In this document: piece by piece, positions 33,349-40,192 of the stretch
Layout: the number at the start of each line of letters is the position of its first letter
How positions within the stretch are numbered: position 1 is the stretch's first letter
Assembly: GCA_018242725.1 (NCBI GenBank)
Contig: JAFEBI010000002.1
Location: forward strand, 1-40,192
DNA: 40,192 nt
Direction: 5' to 3'
From: Nitrospira sp.
GTDB lineage: Bacteria; Nitrospirota; Nitrospiria; Nitrospirales; Nitrospiraceae
Notes under the pieces: model-generated
Seen by the model: the letters and a program-made list of their open reading frames with translations, nothing else
Databases searched by the model: none
What the model was told of the DNA's origin: nothing
Position numbers and translations under genes: made by a program

Positions 33349-34329
33349 CTATGGCTTCACCCCTTGAACAACAGCCGTCTTCTCCAGTTCCACGGTCGAG
33401 ATACATCCTGCATGCACCAGCCATTGAATGGCCTCACTCGTCTTATAACAACTGCCGTGCTGCGTGTTCATCAGAATGTGAATCGTAAACGCCGTCGTCC
33501 AAGCCGGGCCGGTGCCCGCTTCATCAAGAAACCGGTCCTTGATGATGAGCCGCCCACCCGATACCAGCGAACTCACAGCCTTGGTGACCAAATCCTGATT
33601 CATCTGAAATGTTTGATAATGCAGAATGTCCGACATCAGCACCACATCGTAGGGCCCACCCAGGTGGTCTGTATTGAAATCACCCGGATGCAGTGTGATC
33701 CGTGATTCCAATCCGGCTTTCTTTACCGTTTTCTCTGTCAATGTCAGCGTTGCAGGGAGGTCAAAAACCGTGGCGGTCACGTCCGAATACACGCGGCAAA
33801 AGGCAATCGCGTTGGTTCCAGCGCCGCCCCCCAGATCCAAGAGCCGCTCATTCCCAGCAAGCTTGAGCTGTCTCGCGAAGTCAGGACCGCTTTGCTGGCC
33901 GATACGGTTCAACACCGCCAACACATTCCCGCCCAATTCCGGATCCGTCTCAAAGACATGCCGGTCCACCGACCGTGTGCCAGTCCGAACGGTCTCTTCC
34001 AGTTTTCCCCAGTTGTTCCACTCCGCATCATGCAGCAACAGCAAGTGGCCGACGTACTGGGAGGAGTGCCGAACGAGATGCTTCAACGCCGTTGAAGAGT
34101 TGCGATACGACTCGCCCTCTTTGGTGAGGAGCTTCATGGCCACAAGTGCGTTCAAGAGGAGGGACAAGGTGGGCGCGTTGGCCTGCAATCGACCTGCTAC
34201 CTCGCCGATAGCCCGATGATTCTCGCCGATCGCAGAAAATATGTCGAGCTTGACTGCGGTCAGGAGAATCTTCGTCTCCCAGTAGTAACCGAGCTGAAAG
34301 ATTTCTGCGAGTGAGAGCTCTCGTGACAC
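33349..34329 (-). CDS. SAM-dependent O-methyltransferase family protein
   Basis: A 326-residue methyltransferase of the plant-type O-methyltransferase/CrtF group. The N-terminal winged-helix dimerisation part (WETKILLTAVKLDIFSAIGE and LLLNALVAMKLLTKEG) is followed by a Rossmann fold with DLGGGAGT at 165-172 for SAM binding, an acidic post-I motif (ATVFDLP), and VVLMSDILHYQ. The start is a GTG at 34329 with GGGGGTG just upstream. The substrate (small phenol, polyketide or lipid-like molecule) cannot be read from sequence. It is separated by 117 bases from the DUF420 gene and may or may not share its transcript. Confidence 0.88.
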   Translation of the reverse strand: MSRELSLAEIFQLGYYWETKILLTAVKLDIFSAIGENHRAIGEVAGRLQANAPTLSLLLNALVAMKLLTKEGESYRNSSTALKHLVRHSSQYVGHLLLLHDAEWNNWGKLEETVRTGTRSVDRHVFETDPELGGNVLAVLNRIGQQSGPDFARQLKLAGNERLLDLGGGAGTNAIAFCRVYSDVTATVFDLPATLTLTEKTVKKAGLESRITLHPGDFNTDHLGGPYDVVLMSDILHYQTFQMNQDLVTKAVSSLVSGGRLIIKDRFLDEAGTGPAWTTAFTIHILMNTQHGSCYKTSEAIQWLVHAGCISTVELEKTAVVQGVKP

Positions 34330-34420
34330 ACCACCCCCTCAGCGATCTGCTTGAAAAAGAGGCATCTTACCTAGAGGGGAAAGGGAAAGGCAAGGCGAGG
34401 CAGCACCGACTAACCCACTG

Positions 34421-34458
34421 AAAACACGAAGGGCAGCGGGTTACCCCGCTGCCCTTCG
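34421..34458 (-). terminator. Rho-independent terminator of the cupredoxin-like gene
   Basis: Perfect 14-base-pair stem: CGAAGGGCAGCGGG at 34427-34440 pairs with CCCGCTGCCCTTCG at 34445-34458 across TTAC. On the minus strand a short T-run (TGTTTTC) follows. It begins 26 bases past the stop at 34484 and would end the transcript of that single gene. Confidence 0.88.
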
Positions 34459-34483
34459 ATGACTCAGACTTGCTGAAACGATC

Positions 34484-35278
34484 TTACTTGATCTCAGCCT
34501 GGAGCTTGGCAGCCCCACCATCAGTCACATCCACCTCGAACTCTACCTTCTTGCCCTTTGCGGCGAATGGATGCCAAGCAATCACCTTATGCTTGCCAGC
34601 TGGAACATCCTTGATCTCGAATGACCCATCATCCTTCGCCACGGCAAAGTGTGCATTGGATACCGGGAGGAAGAAGGACTGCATGAACTCATGCTGGTCG
34701 CACTGCAAGCGGTAGTATCCTTCCTTCTCGGCGCCGCCACGGAAGGTCACCGGCTTGTCCAACTTATCGCCCTTCTTCGCCAGACCAATGTTGAAACCAG
34801 TCGCGGAGGAGCTCCCCTTCACCGTGAAGCTGTGGGGATTGTGCAGCACGCCAGCCACCGACTTAGGATCATCGGCATCGGCATCGGTGTTTTCAACCTT
34901 GAACGGGCGGGTATTCACAACCACGCCACTGAACGGCTGGAAATCGCAAAAAGCCGCTACGACTTCCGTTCCGGCATAACTGTCCATCCAGGCCTTATCC
35001 TCGATGTCTACAACTGCTACGACAGCTCCCTTCAATCCCCCATCCTTGCTCACTTCGATCTGCTTCAAGAATCGCTTGTCGCCATCCGCCTTGCTCTTGT
35101 CAGGAATCTGGGGACAGAACTTTGGGTTCGGGAATTTGGAGAAGAGAAATTCCTTTTGCTCCGCCTTCCCGGCAAATGTCACCTTCCCCGCAATCGTTCC
35201 ACCCGCATACGAGGTGAGAGGCGCCGCGACCAAGGCGACGGCTGCTACACCAAACATCATTGATAACGCACTCTTCAT
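34484..35278 (-). CDS. Secreted cupredoxin-like / carboxypeptidase-regulatory-fold protein
   Basis: A 264-residue exported protein with a clear signal peptide (MKSALSMMFGVAAVALVAAP, cleaved near SYAGG). The mature part begins as a beta sandwich (TIAGKVTFAG). H146 and H149 in LHNPHSFTVKG, and C193, H196 and M199 in LQCDQHEFMQ, resemble the His-Cys-His-Met set of type 1 copper sites, though the Cys-to-Met spacing is shorter than in plastocyanin. The C-terminal part, DGSFEIKDVPAGKHKVIAWH, is the carboxypeptidase regulatory-like motif. A strong AAGGAGG precedes the ATG, and the gene has its own promoter and terminator, so it is probably well expressed. A periplasmic copper or electron-carrier role is possible but unproved. 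Confidence 0.82.
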   Translation of the reverse strand: MKSALSMMFGVAAVALVAAPLTSYAGGTIAGKVTFAGKAEQKEFLFSKFPNPKFCPQIPDKSKADGDKRFLKQIEVSKDGGLKGAVVAVVDIEDKAWMDSYAGTEVVAAFCDFQPFSGVVVNTRPFKVENTDADADDPKSVAGVLHNPHSFTVKGSSSATGFNIGLAKKGDKLDKPVTFRGGAEKEGYYRLQCDQHEFMQSFFLPVSNAHFAVAKDDGSFEIKDVPAGKHKVIAWHPFAAKGKKVEFEVDVTDGGAAKLQAEIK

Positions 35279-35414
35279 TGGACTGCCTCCTTGTAATTAA
35301 CAAACATCTTGCCTTCGAACTGACCTGTCTCTCTGGTTTCCATTCACCAAAGCTTTTCTGGTTCAGCCCATTACACCATCGGTCACACTGTGTCGTCTAG
35401 AGATAGACCGAGTA

Positions 35415-35444
35415 TGTATATGAAATCTTACCGTCCGCTGTCAA
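35415..35444 (-). promoter_or_regulatory. Sigma-70-type promoter for the cupredoxin-like gene
   Basis: On the minus strand, TTGACA (35444-35439) and TATACA (35420-35415) are 18 bases apart. Transcription would start near 35408, giving a leader of about 130 bases before the ATG at 35278. The leader shows no known riboswitch to my eye. The region 35279-35506 is the divergent control region shared with the desaturase. Confidence 0.6.
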
Positions 35445-35506
35445 CCGAAACAAGAGGCGCCTAAAGGAGCCATCCAGAGTAGCTATTTCTACATCGTCCT
35501 GGTACA

Positions 35507-36448
35507 TTGGCGAAAATTGCACGCCCAGGTAAGCTGCCGACCTATGCCACTTCCCTCACGCACCCTCACATGATAGCGTCAACTGTCCCTACAAGCGGGC
35601 TTAAACGTACCTATCCCGTCTATGTCACGGTGATGCTCTTCAGCATTATTGTGGGAAGCGCCGTAGTAGGAGTACCGTTATTTGGTTTCCTCTATGGATA
35701 TACATGGTTCGACTGGACGATGTTCGCGTTCCTCTATGTTGTCACGGGATTGGGCATTACCGTCGGATATCACCGTCTCATCTCGCACCGCAGCTTCAGT
35801 TGTCCCGATGGAGTAAAGGCTGTCTTTCTTATCGCCGGAGGTTGGGCTCTTCAACAATCCGCGCTCAAGTGGGGAGCGGACCACATCCGCCATCACGCCG
35901 CCTGCGACCAGGATGCGGATCCCTATAACGCGAAGCTCGGGTTCTGGCACAGCCACTGTGGATGGCTCTTTGCAGACAAGAAGTACTCAGATGAAAAATA
36001 TGCGACCAGGCTTCGGCAGGATCCGGTCGTGATGTGGCAACATCGGCATTATACCCTCGTCTTCCTTTCGGGATTGGCGTTCCCGTTTTTGGCAGGCTAT
36101 CTATACAACGGCTGGCTCGGGGGGATGAGCTGTTTTATGTTGGCCGGTATCGGCCGAACCTTCGCTGTGCTGAACTCGACATTTTGTATCAATTCGGTCT
36201 GCCATCTGTGGGGAAGCCAACCCCATGGTCAAGCCGATTCCAGCCGAGATAGCTGGATGGTGTCCCTGCTGACTTTCGGTGAAGGTTATCACAATTACCA
36301 CCACAGCTATCCAACCGACTACCGCAACGGGCCTCTCTGGTACAACTTCGACCCATCAAAATGGGTGATCTTCTCGCTTTCGCTCCTGGGACTCGCCTGG
36401 TCACTTCGGACGGCCAATGCGGCTGAACCCCAGGCTTCAAATTTATAA
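35507..36448 (+). CDS. Delta-9-type acyl-CoA/fatty acid desaturase
   Basis: A membrane di-iron desaturase that inserts a cis double bond in fatty acyl chains and so tunes membrane fluidity. The three histidine boxes are present: HRLISHRSF, HIRHH, and HNYHH, plus the conserved NSVCHLWG and DSWMVSLLTFGEGYHNYHH segment. Four hydrophobic stretches fit the family. Two starts are possible: a TTG at 35507 (313 residues) and an ATG at 35570 (292 residues, nearer the usual length). Neither has a clear ribosome site. It is one of the few plus-strand genes and faces away from the cupredoxin-like gene. No partner gene is adjacent. Confidence 0.93.
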   Translation: MAKIARPGKLPTYATSLTHPHMIASTVPTSGLKRTYPVYVTVMLFSIIVGSAVVGVPLFGFLYGYTWFDWTMFAFLYVVTGLGITVGYHRLISHRSFSCPDGVKAVFLIAGGWALQQSALKWGADHIRHHAACDQDADPYNAKLGFWHSHCGWLFADKKYSDEKYATRLRQDPVVMWQHRHYTLVFLSGLAFPFLAGYLYNGWLGGMSCFMLAGIGRTFAVLNSTFCINSVCHLWGSQPHGQADSSRDSWMVSLLTFGEGYHNYHHSYPTDYRNGPLWYNFDPSKWVIFSLSLLGLAWSLRTANAAEPQASNL

Positions 36449-36579
36449 CAGTCCATCTGCATCAAGGACAGCCTCGATACGAAACACACACGAGGGGTTG
36501 AAGCAGTAGGCTATGGGGAAGCTGACTCCTCTTCCCGACAATACATGGGCAGAGTATTGAACCGAATGATGACGCTACA

Positions 36580-36701
36580 CAGGATGTTCAAAAAGGCTGT
36601 TCCGCGAGAACGCAGCGAGCGAAGTGGCGAGGCGTACGCTTCAGTACGCTGAGCCTCTAAGCGATCCGAGAATGATGCTGGCAGAATTTTTCAACGTCCT
36701 G
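36580..36701. repeat. Long palindromic intergenic repeat (about 122 bases)
   Basis: The outer arms CAGGATGTTCAAAAAGGCTG and, on the opposite strand, CAGGACGTTGAAAAATTCTG differ at few positions. Inside are further complementary words such as GAGGC and GCCTC around GTACGCTTCAGTACGC. The whole can fold into a long imperfect hairpin. I recall closely similar sequences scattered between genes in Nitrospira genomes, which suggests a REP- or MITE-like family. It ends one base before the ureD stop codon, so it also forms the 3' border of the urease transcript. The rest of 36449-36579 shows nothing I can assign. Confidence 0.7.
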
Positions 36702-36702
36702 C

Positions 36703-37662
36703 CTAGTACTTTCGCAACGACACCGGTGGGAGCTTCAGCACAGCTTCGCGAGCGGCTGCCCATAAGGCCTCCATCATAGCCAAGAGATCTGGAGCCGTTC
36801 TGGCCACCAGCTTGACAGCGAGGCCGGGCACTGGCGCGGTTGAAACCCCGCCCAGGACTGCTCCAGGCTTGGTGTCCAGAAGCGCCGCGATGTTCGACTC
36901 CAACCCAGTCCAGACCTCCGACGCCATCGCGTCGTTCACCACGTAGAACGAGGCCACATAATCCCACTCTTCAGCGAGACCGACCGCCCCTAAGTCCGTT
37001 GCCGGATCAAGGACATATCGTTCGAGGAGAGAGTTCCCGGAGGCTGTCGTGATCAGGATTTCATTTTCCAGATCGGTAAAAGCCCACCGTTCTCCCCTCG
37101 CAATACGGCCTGAAGCAAGCGCATCCCACAGGAAGAGGGTCGCACCCGGTGCAACCATGGCCCTGAGACTCTGCCGAAACCGAGATCCGGCAAAGGGAAT
37201 CGTATGCTCCGGAAACCACTCGAGAATCGCGCCAGGTTCGACTGCGATGGCGACGTGCTGGTCAGATGCCGGACCTTCAGTTCGATACACTCGATTGGCC
37301 GAAGGCGCAGAAATCAGGACATGCGCCCCCTCCCCTACCGTCATGTCGATGGAGAGATGGTCTCCTCCGACCAGGCCGCCGGATGGATTGACCAGTAATG
37401 TATAGGCCGCCCCCGTATCATCCAGATAGATGGGAGGCAGGAGTTTCCAAGGCGTCGTGAAATACGAGTGAGAGATCACCGTGCGATGATCGAGCTTCGT
37501 ATAGGTCAGATTCAGCTCACCGACACGCCCGACTAACTCTGTCGCAAACCGTCCAGGAGATTTTTTCTTCCTGGTGGACGTGCCTGCCCGAGACGATGTC
37601 TTTGGTTTAGACGTACCGGTTTTCCGAGCTGCCCGTTTCCGCTGTCCCTGCCGCGTCGGCAT
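36703..37662 (-). CDS. ureD: Urease accessory protein UreD
   Basis: A 319-residue cytoplasmic chaperone that binds apo-urease and, with UreF and UreG, forms the pre-activation complex that inserts nickel. Recognisable parts are SYFTTPWKLLPPIYLDDTGA, NPSGGLVGGDHLSIDMTV, YRTEGPASDQ, and ILEWFPEHTIPFAGSRFRQ. The first 35 or so residues are Lys/Arg/Ser/Thr-rich (KRAARKTGTSKPK and similar), an extension that ordinary UreD lacks. It lies two bases downstream of ureG and is the last gene of the urease cluster. Confidence 0.94.
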   Translation of the reverse strand: MPTRQGQRKRAARKTGTSKPKTSSRAGTSTRKKKSPGRFATELVGRVGELNLTYTKLDHRTVISHSYFTTPWKLLPPIYLDDTGAAYTLLVNPSGGLVGGDHLSIDMTVGEGAHVLISAPSANRVYRTEGPASDQHVAIAVEPGAILEWFPEHTIPFAGSRFRQSLRAMVAPGATLFLWDALASGRIARGERWAFTDLENEILITTASGNSLLERYVLDPATDLGAVGLAEEWDYVASFYVVNDAMASEVWTGLESNIAALLDTKPGAVLGGVSTAPVPGLAVKLVARTAPDLLAMMEALWAAAREAVLKLPPVSLRKY

Positions 37663-37664
37663 GA

Positions 37665-38336
37665 TTATGAACGTTTAACTCGTTGTGGGATGCGCTGCTC
37701 AACCCACGCCACCACCGCATCCATCCCCTCGCCGGACAAGATATTAGTGAAGGCAAAGGGAAGCTCACCGCGCATCTTGCGGGTATCTCGATCCATGACC
37801 GAGAGATCCGCGCGCACATGCGGGGCCAAATCCATCTTGTTAATGACAAGGAAATCAGATCGCGTGATCCCAGGTCCACCTTTTCGTGGGATCTTGTCAC
37901 CGCCCGACACATCAATCACATAGATGACATGGTCCACCAGTTCAGGGCTGAACGTGGCGGCAAGATTATCACCGCCGCTTTCCAAGAAGATCAACTCCAC
38001 GTCCGGATGCCGGCGCAGCAGATCATCAATAGCTTCCTGGTTATGGGACGCATCTTCACGGATCGCCGTATGGGGACAGCCCCCGGTTTCAACACCAAGA
38101 ATCCGATCGACCGGCAGTGCGGCCCGTTTGGTCAGGATTTCGGCGTCAATTTTCGTAAAAATATCGTTCGTCACCGCAGCAAGGCTGTAGCGATCGCGCA
38201 ACCGCTGGCAGAGCGCTTCGACGAGCGCGGTTTTCCCCGATCCGACGGGACCGCCAATGCCGATGACTGGAATACCCTGTTTTCTCGCTTGAGTCGGAGT
38301 CCAATTGTGATTATGTTCACGATTGAGATCATGCAT
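37665..38336 (-). CDS. ureG: Urease accessory GTPase UreG
   Basis: A 223-residue SIMIBI-class GTPase that delivers nickel to urease and powers the carbamylation and activation step. The P-loop GPVGSGKT is at residues 29-36. The metal-binding CPH of [14 protein letters not shown] is present, followed by [18 protein letters not shown], and the guanine-specific NKMDLAPHV. The N-terminus [11 protein letters not shown] is mildly His-rich, in line with nickel handling. The gene lies 93 bases downstream of ureF and two bases upstream of ureD. Confidence 0.97.
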   Translation of the reverse strand: MHDLNREHNHNWTPTQARKQGIPVIGIGGPVGSGKTALVEALCQRLRDRYSLAAVTNDIFTKIDAEILTKRAALPVDRILGVETGGCPHTAIREDASHNQEAIDDLLRRHPDVELIFLESGGDNLAATFSPELVDHVIYVIDVSGGDKIPRKGGPGITRSDFLVINKMDLAPHVRADLSVMDRDTRKMRGELPFAFTNILSGEGMDAVVAWVEQRIPQRVKRS

Positions 38337-38429
38337 AATAAATCTTACAAACAGATGGCCAAGGCCCGATGAGCCTTCACCAGCCGTTGCATTCCTTTCT
38401 TAATCCTGACAATGTTCGACGGTCTCCCG

Positions 38430-39116
38430 TCAAGAGCGAAAAAGTCTCCATTCCAGAGAGCCATGACGCATCGCATAAATATCTTGAATAGGTGACCACG
38501 AGCTCATTGCCGTATCGAGGTCAACCTCCCGACTAATCCGTTCAATCAATGGAAGCCATTCACCCAGAATACGCTGGCCCTCATGTTGACCGATAGGACT
38601 CAGCCGCATCGCCGAAGAGATGAATCCCACAGCCGTTTGATACAAGAAGGCACCGGCAGTTTCCTCCGGATTCCACCCGCACGATCCCATGGTGAGCCCG
38701 AATGTCACCGCGAGATGCCCGGGAGCGCGATCGGCCTCTACTTCATCGCGATATTCATTCAGGATCGACTTGACTCGAATCTGATCCGCCGCGACCCTGA
38801 TCACTTGTCGCCCCATCTGGCGACTGGCCATGCGCGACTCGCGACCAAGCTTAGTCGCCTCGAGCGCTCGATCAATCTGGACTGCAAACTCCAGCAGCCC
38901 CTTTGAAGCCGCGAGATTCGCCTTCTTGACGGCAATCACCTCCCGGCGGCTCATCCCCCCACGCAGCAAATCCTCGACATACTTGGCCACCTGATCAGAC
39001 GTCTTGACAGCCCCGCCCTGTACGGCTGCTTCCAGCCCTGAGGAAAAGGCATAGCCTCCGGAGGGGAAAAACGTATCGACAAACCGCAACCCTTCAAGCA
39101 ATGCTGGGGTATTCAT
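38430..39116 (-). CDS. ureF: Urease accessory protein UreF
   Basis: A 228-residue all-helical protein of the UreF family. It bridges UreD and UreG and acts as a checkpoint for GTP hydrolysis during nickel insertion. Typical parts are FVDTFFPSGGYAFSSGLEAA near the N-terminus, LAVTFGLTMGSCGWNPEETA GAFLYQTAVGFISSAMRLSP IGQHEGQ in the middle, and a C-terminal AMRHGSLEWRLFRS. The start at 39116 (MNTPALLEGLRF) is chosen over the longer frame to 39272, whose extra residues look non-coding. It begins 88 bases after the ureC stop. Confidence 0.93.
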   Translation of the reverse strand: MNTPALLEGLRFVDTFFPSGGYAFSSGLEAAVQGGAVKTSDQVAKYVEDLLRGGMSRREVIAVKKANLAASKGLLEFAVQIDRALEATKLGRESRMASRQMGRQVIRVAADQIRVKSILNEYRDEVEADRAPGHLAVTFGLTMGSCGWNPEETAGAFLYQTAVGFISSAMRLSPIGQHEGQRILGEWLPLIERISREVDLDTAMSSWSPIQDIYAMRHGSLEWRLFRS

Positions 39117-39204
39117 ATTAAAGAGAAGAGCAACAAACAACAACAGCCGGCCGACTACCGTGGCAATAACTCCACATTGGTAGTCGAACCGGCTGTCTTG
39201 TTTG

Positions 39205-40192
39205 TTAGAACAATTGATACCGCTGTGCCAACGGTAGCACAATGGCCGGCTCACAAGTGAGCGGTACACCATCCGCCGTCACAACGTAGGTCTCTGGATT
39301 CACTTCCATTTTTGGAAGTGCGTCGTTGAGCTTGAGATCGCGCTTTCCGATATTCCGGCAGTTTTTGACCGCCGCCACCCGTCGCTGCAAACCAAGCCGC
39401 TTTGGAATTTCATGATCCAATGCCGCCTGCGACAAGAAGGTAAAGCTGGTGCTCGTTAACGCACGGCCAAAAGCCCCGAACATCGGCCGGCTGATAGTCG
39501 GTTCCGGTGTTGGGATGGATGCATTCGGATCACCCATCTGAGCCTGTGCGATAAATCCGTTCTTCAAGACCATCTCAGGCTTTACTCCGAAGAACTCCGG
39601 CTTCCAAATCACCAAGTCCGCTATTTTGCCGACTTCTACCGAACCAACTTCATGCGCAATACCATGCGTGATGGCCGGATTGATCGTGTACTTGGCCACA
39701 TAGCGGCGAGCGCGGAAGTTATCGTTCTGACCGGAGTCTCTCCCACCGACTGGCGAGAGATGTCCTCGTTGAACCTTCATCTTATGCGCGGTTTGCCAAG
39801 TCCTGGTGATGACTTCGCCGATTCGCCCCATGGCCTGTGAGTCCGAGGACATGATGCTGATAGCACCCATATCATGCAGAATGTCTTCCGCCGCAATGGT
39901 TTCACGCCGGATACGGGATTCAGCAAATGCGACGTCTTCCGGGATCCGTGAGTTTAGATTATGACAGACGATCAACATATCCAGATGCTCATCCATCGTG
40001 TTGATCGTAAACGGCATCGTGGGGTTCGTTGAAGACGGAAGCACATTCGGCTCTCCGCAGATCTTGATGATGTCCGGCGCGTGACCACCGCCTGCACCTT
40101 CCGTGTGGAAACTATGGATCGCTCTCCCCTTGATCGCCTTGATCGTATCTTCAATATAACCGGCTTCATTGAGCGTGTCGGTGTGGATGGCG
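39205..40192 (-). CDS. ureC: Urease alpha subunit UreC, C-terminal part (cut by window end)
   Basis: The frame continues off the right edge, so about 329 C-terminal residues are seen; the ATG at 40044 is internal. Visible active-site parts are [18 protein letters not shown] (nickel-ligand His), the flap VCHNLN with the catalytic Cys and His, [20 protein letters not shown] with the conserved Arg, and SSDSQAMGR with the nickel-binding Asp. The residue after the catalytic His is Asn, where Klebsiella has His. The enzyme splits urea to ammonia and carbamate in the cytoplasm. The carbamylated Lys and the ureA/ureB genes would lie beyond the window. Nitrospira use urease to feed ammonia oxidisers or themselves. 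Confidence 0.97.
   Translation of the reverse strand, partial: AIHTDTLNEAGYIEDTIKAIKGRAIHSFHTEGAGGGHAPDIIKICGEPNVLPSSTNPTMPFTINTMDEHLDMLIVCHNLNSRIPEDVAFAESRIRRETIAAEDILHDMGAISIMSSDSQAMGRIGEVITRTWQTAHKMKVQRGHLSPVGGRDSGQNDNFRARRYVAKYTINPAITHGIAHEVGSVEVGKIADLVIWKPEFFGVKPEMVLKNGFIAQAQMGDPNASIPTPEPTISRPMFGAFGRALTSTSFTFLSQAALDHEIPKRLGLQRRVAAVKNCRNIGKRDLKLNDALPKMEVNPETYVVTADGVPLTCEPAIVLPLAQRYQLF

Noticed and set aside
1..40192. CRISPR arrays, tRNA or rRNA genes
   Set aside because: No evenly spaced direct repeats and no cloverleaf or rRNA-like sequence was seen while reading both strands; a dedicated scan was not possible.

Overview
The window looks like a chromosome segment of a nitrite-oxidising (possibly comammox) Nitrospira, phylum Nitrospirota. 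This is inferred from gene content and not from a marker tree. The pointers are two cytochrome bd-like oxidase subunit I paralogs without a CydB, a membrane-bound cytochrome c set ending in an NxrC-like protein (two c-type haem domains plus an ethylbenzene-dehydrogenase-gamma-like domain), a MobA gene next to it, a ureC-F-G-D urease cluster, and a long palindromic intergenic repeat of a type I recall from Nitrospira genomes. Nearly all genes lie on the minus strand.

Layout. 1-326: truncated IS3-family transposase and its right end. 501-4847 (+): a 1448-residue HNH-NACHT protein, a candidate anti-phage STAND/NLR-like gene, followed by a small orphan coding remnant. 5068-6495 (-): aldo/keto reductase and a small secreted protein. 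6605-11226 (-): a translationally coupled histidine kinase and sigma-54 response regulator whose linker is Cys-rich. 11372-17360 (-): housekeeping block argS-tgt-yajC-secD-secF. 17419-19040 (-): GT9 glycosyltransferase and mobA.

19058-25755 (-): a respiratory operon ending in a strong terminator. In transcription order it has two tiny one-helix membrane proteins (40 and 43 aa, overlooked by usual length cut-offs), the bd-like oxidase subunit, a tandem-domain cytochrome c, a membrane cytochrome c, and an NxrC-like haem protein. A further 34-aa membrane ORF with a good sigma-70 promoter runs divergently on the plus strand (25883-25987). 25941-33231 (-): a second, related block. It holds a DUF420/CtaM-like membrane protein, a zinc-ribbon PCP_red protein, a polytopic membrane protein, a second bd-like oxidase paralog, a DUF3047 protein, a glycine-rich membrane protein, and two membrane-anchored SUMF1/FGE-fold proteins without the catalytic cysteines. 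33349-36448: a SAM methyltransferase, a secreted cupredoxin-like protein with its own promoter and terminator, and a plus-strand delta-9 fatty acid desaturase. 36580-40192: palindromic repeat, then ureD, ureG, ureF and the 3' part of ureC.

How it fits together. The two bd-like blocks look like a membrane respiratory module: c-type haem proteins pass electrons to or from a copper- or haem-containing CydA-like subunit, with small single-helix subunits and dedicated assembly factors. MobA would supply the molybdenum cofactor for a nitrite oxidoreductase encoded elsewhere. Urease would supply ammonia and CO2. The most novel-looking items are the HNH-NACHT gene, the unannotated small subunits, and the structure of the bd-like module.
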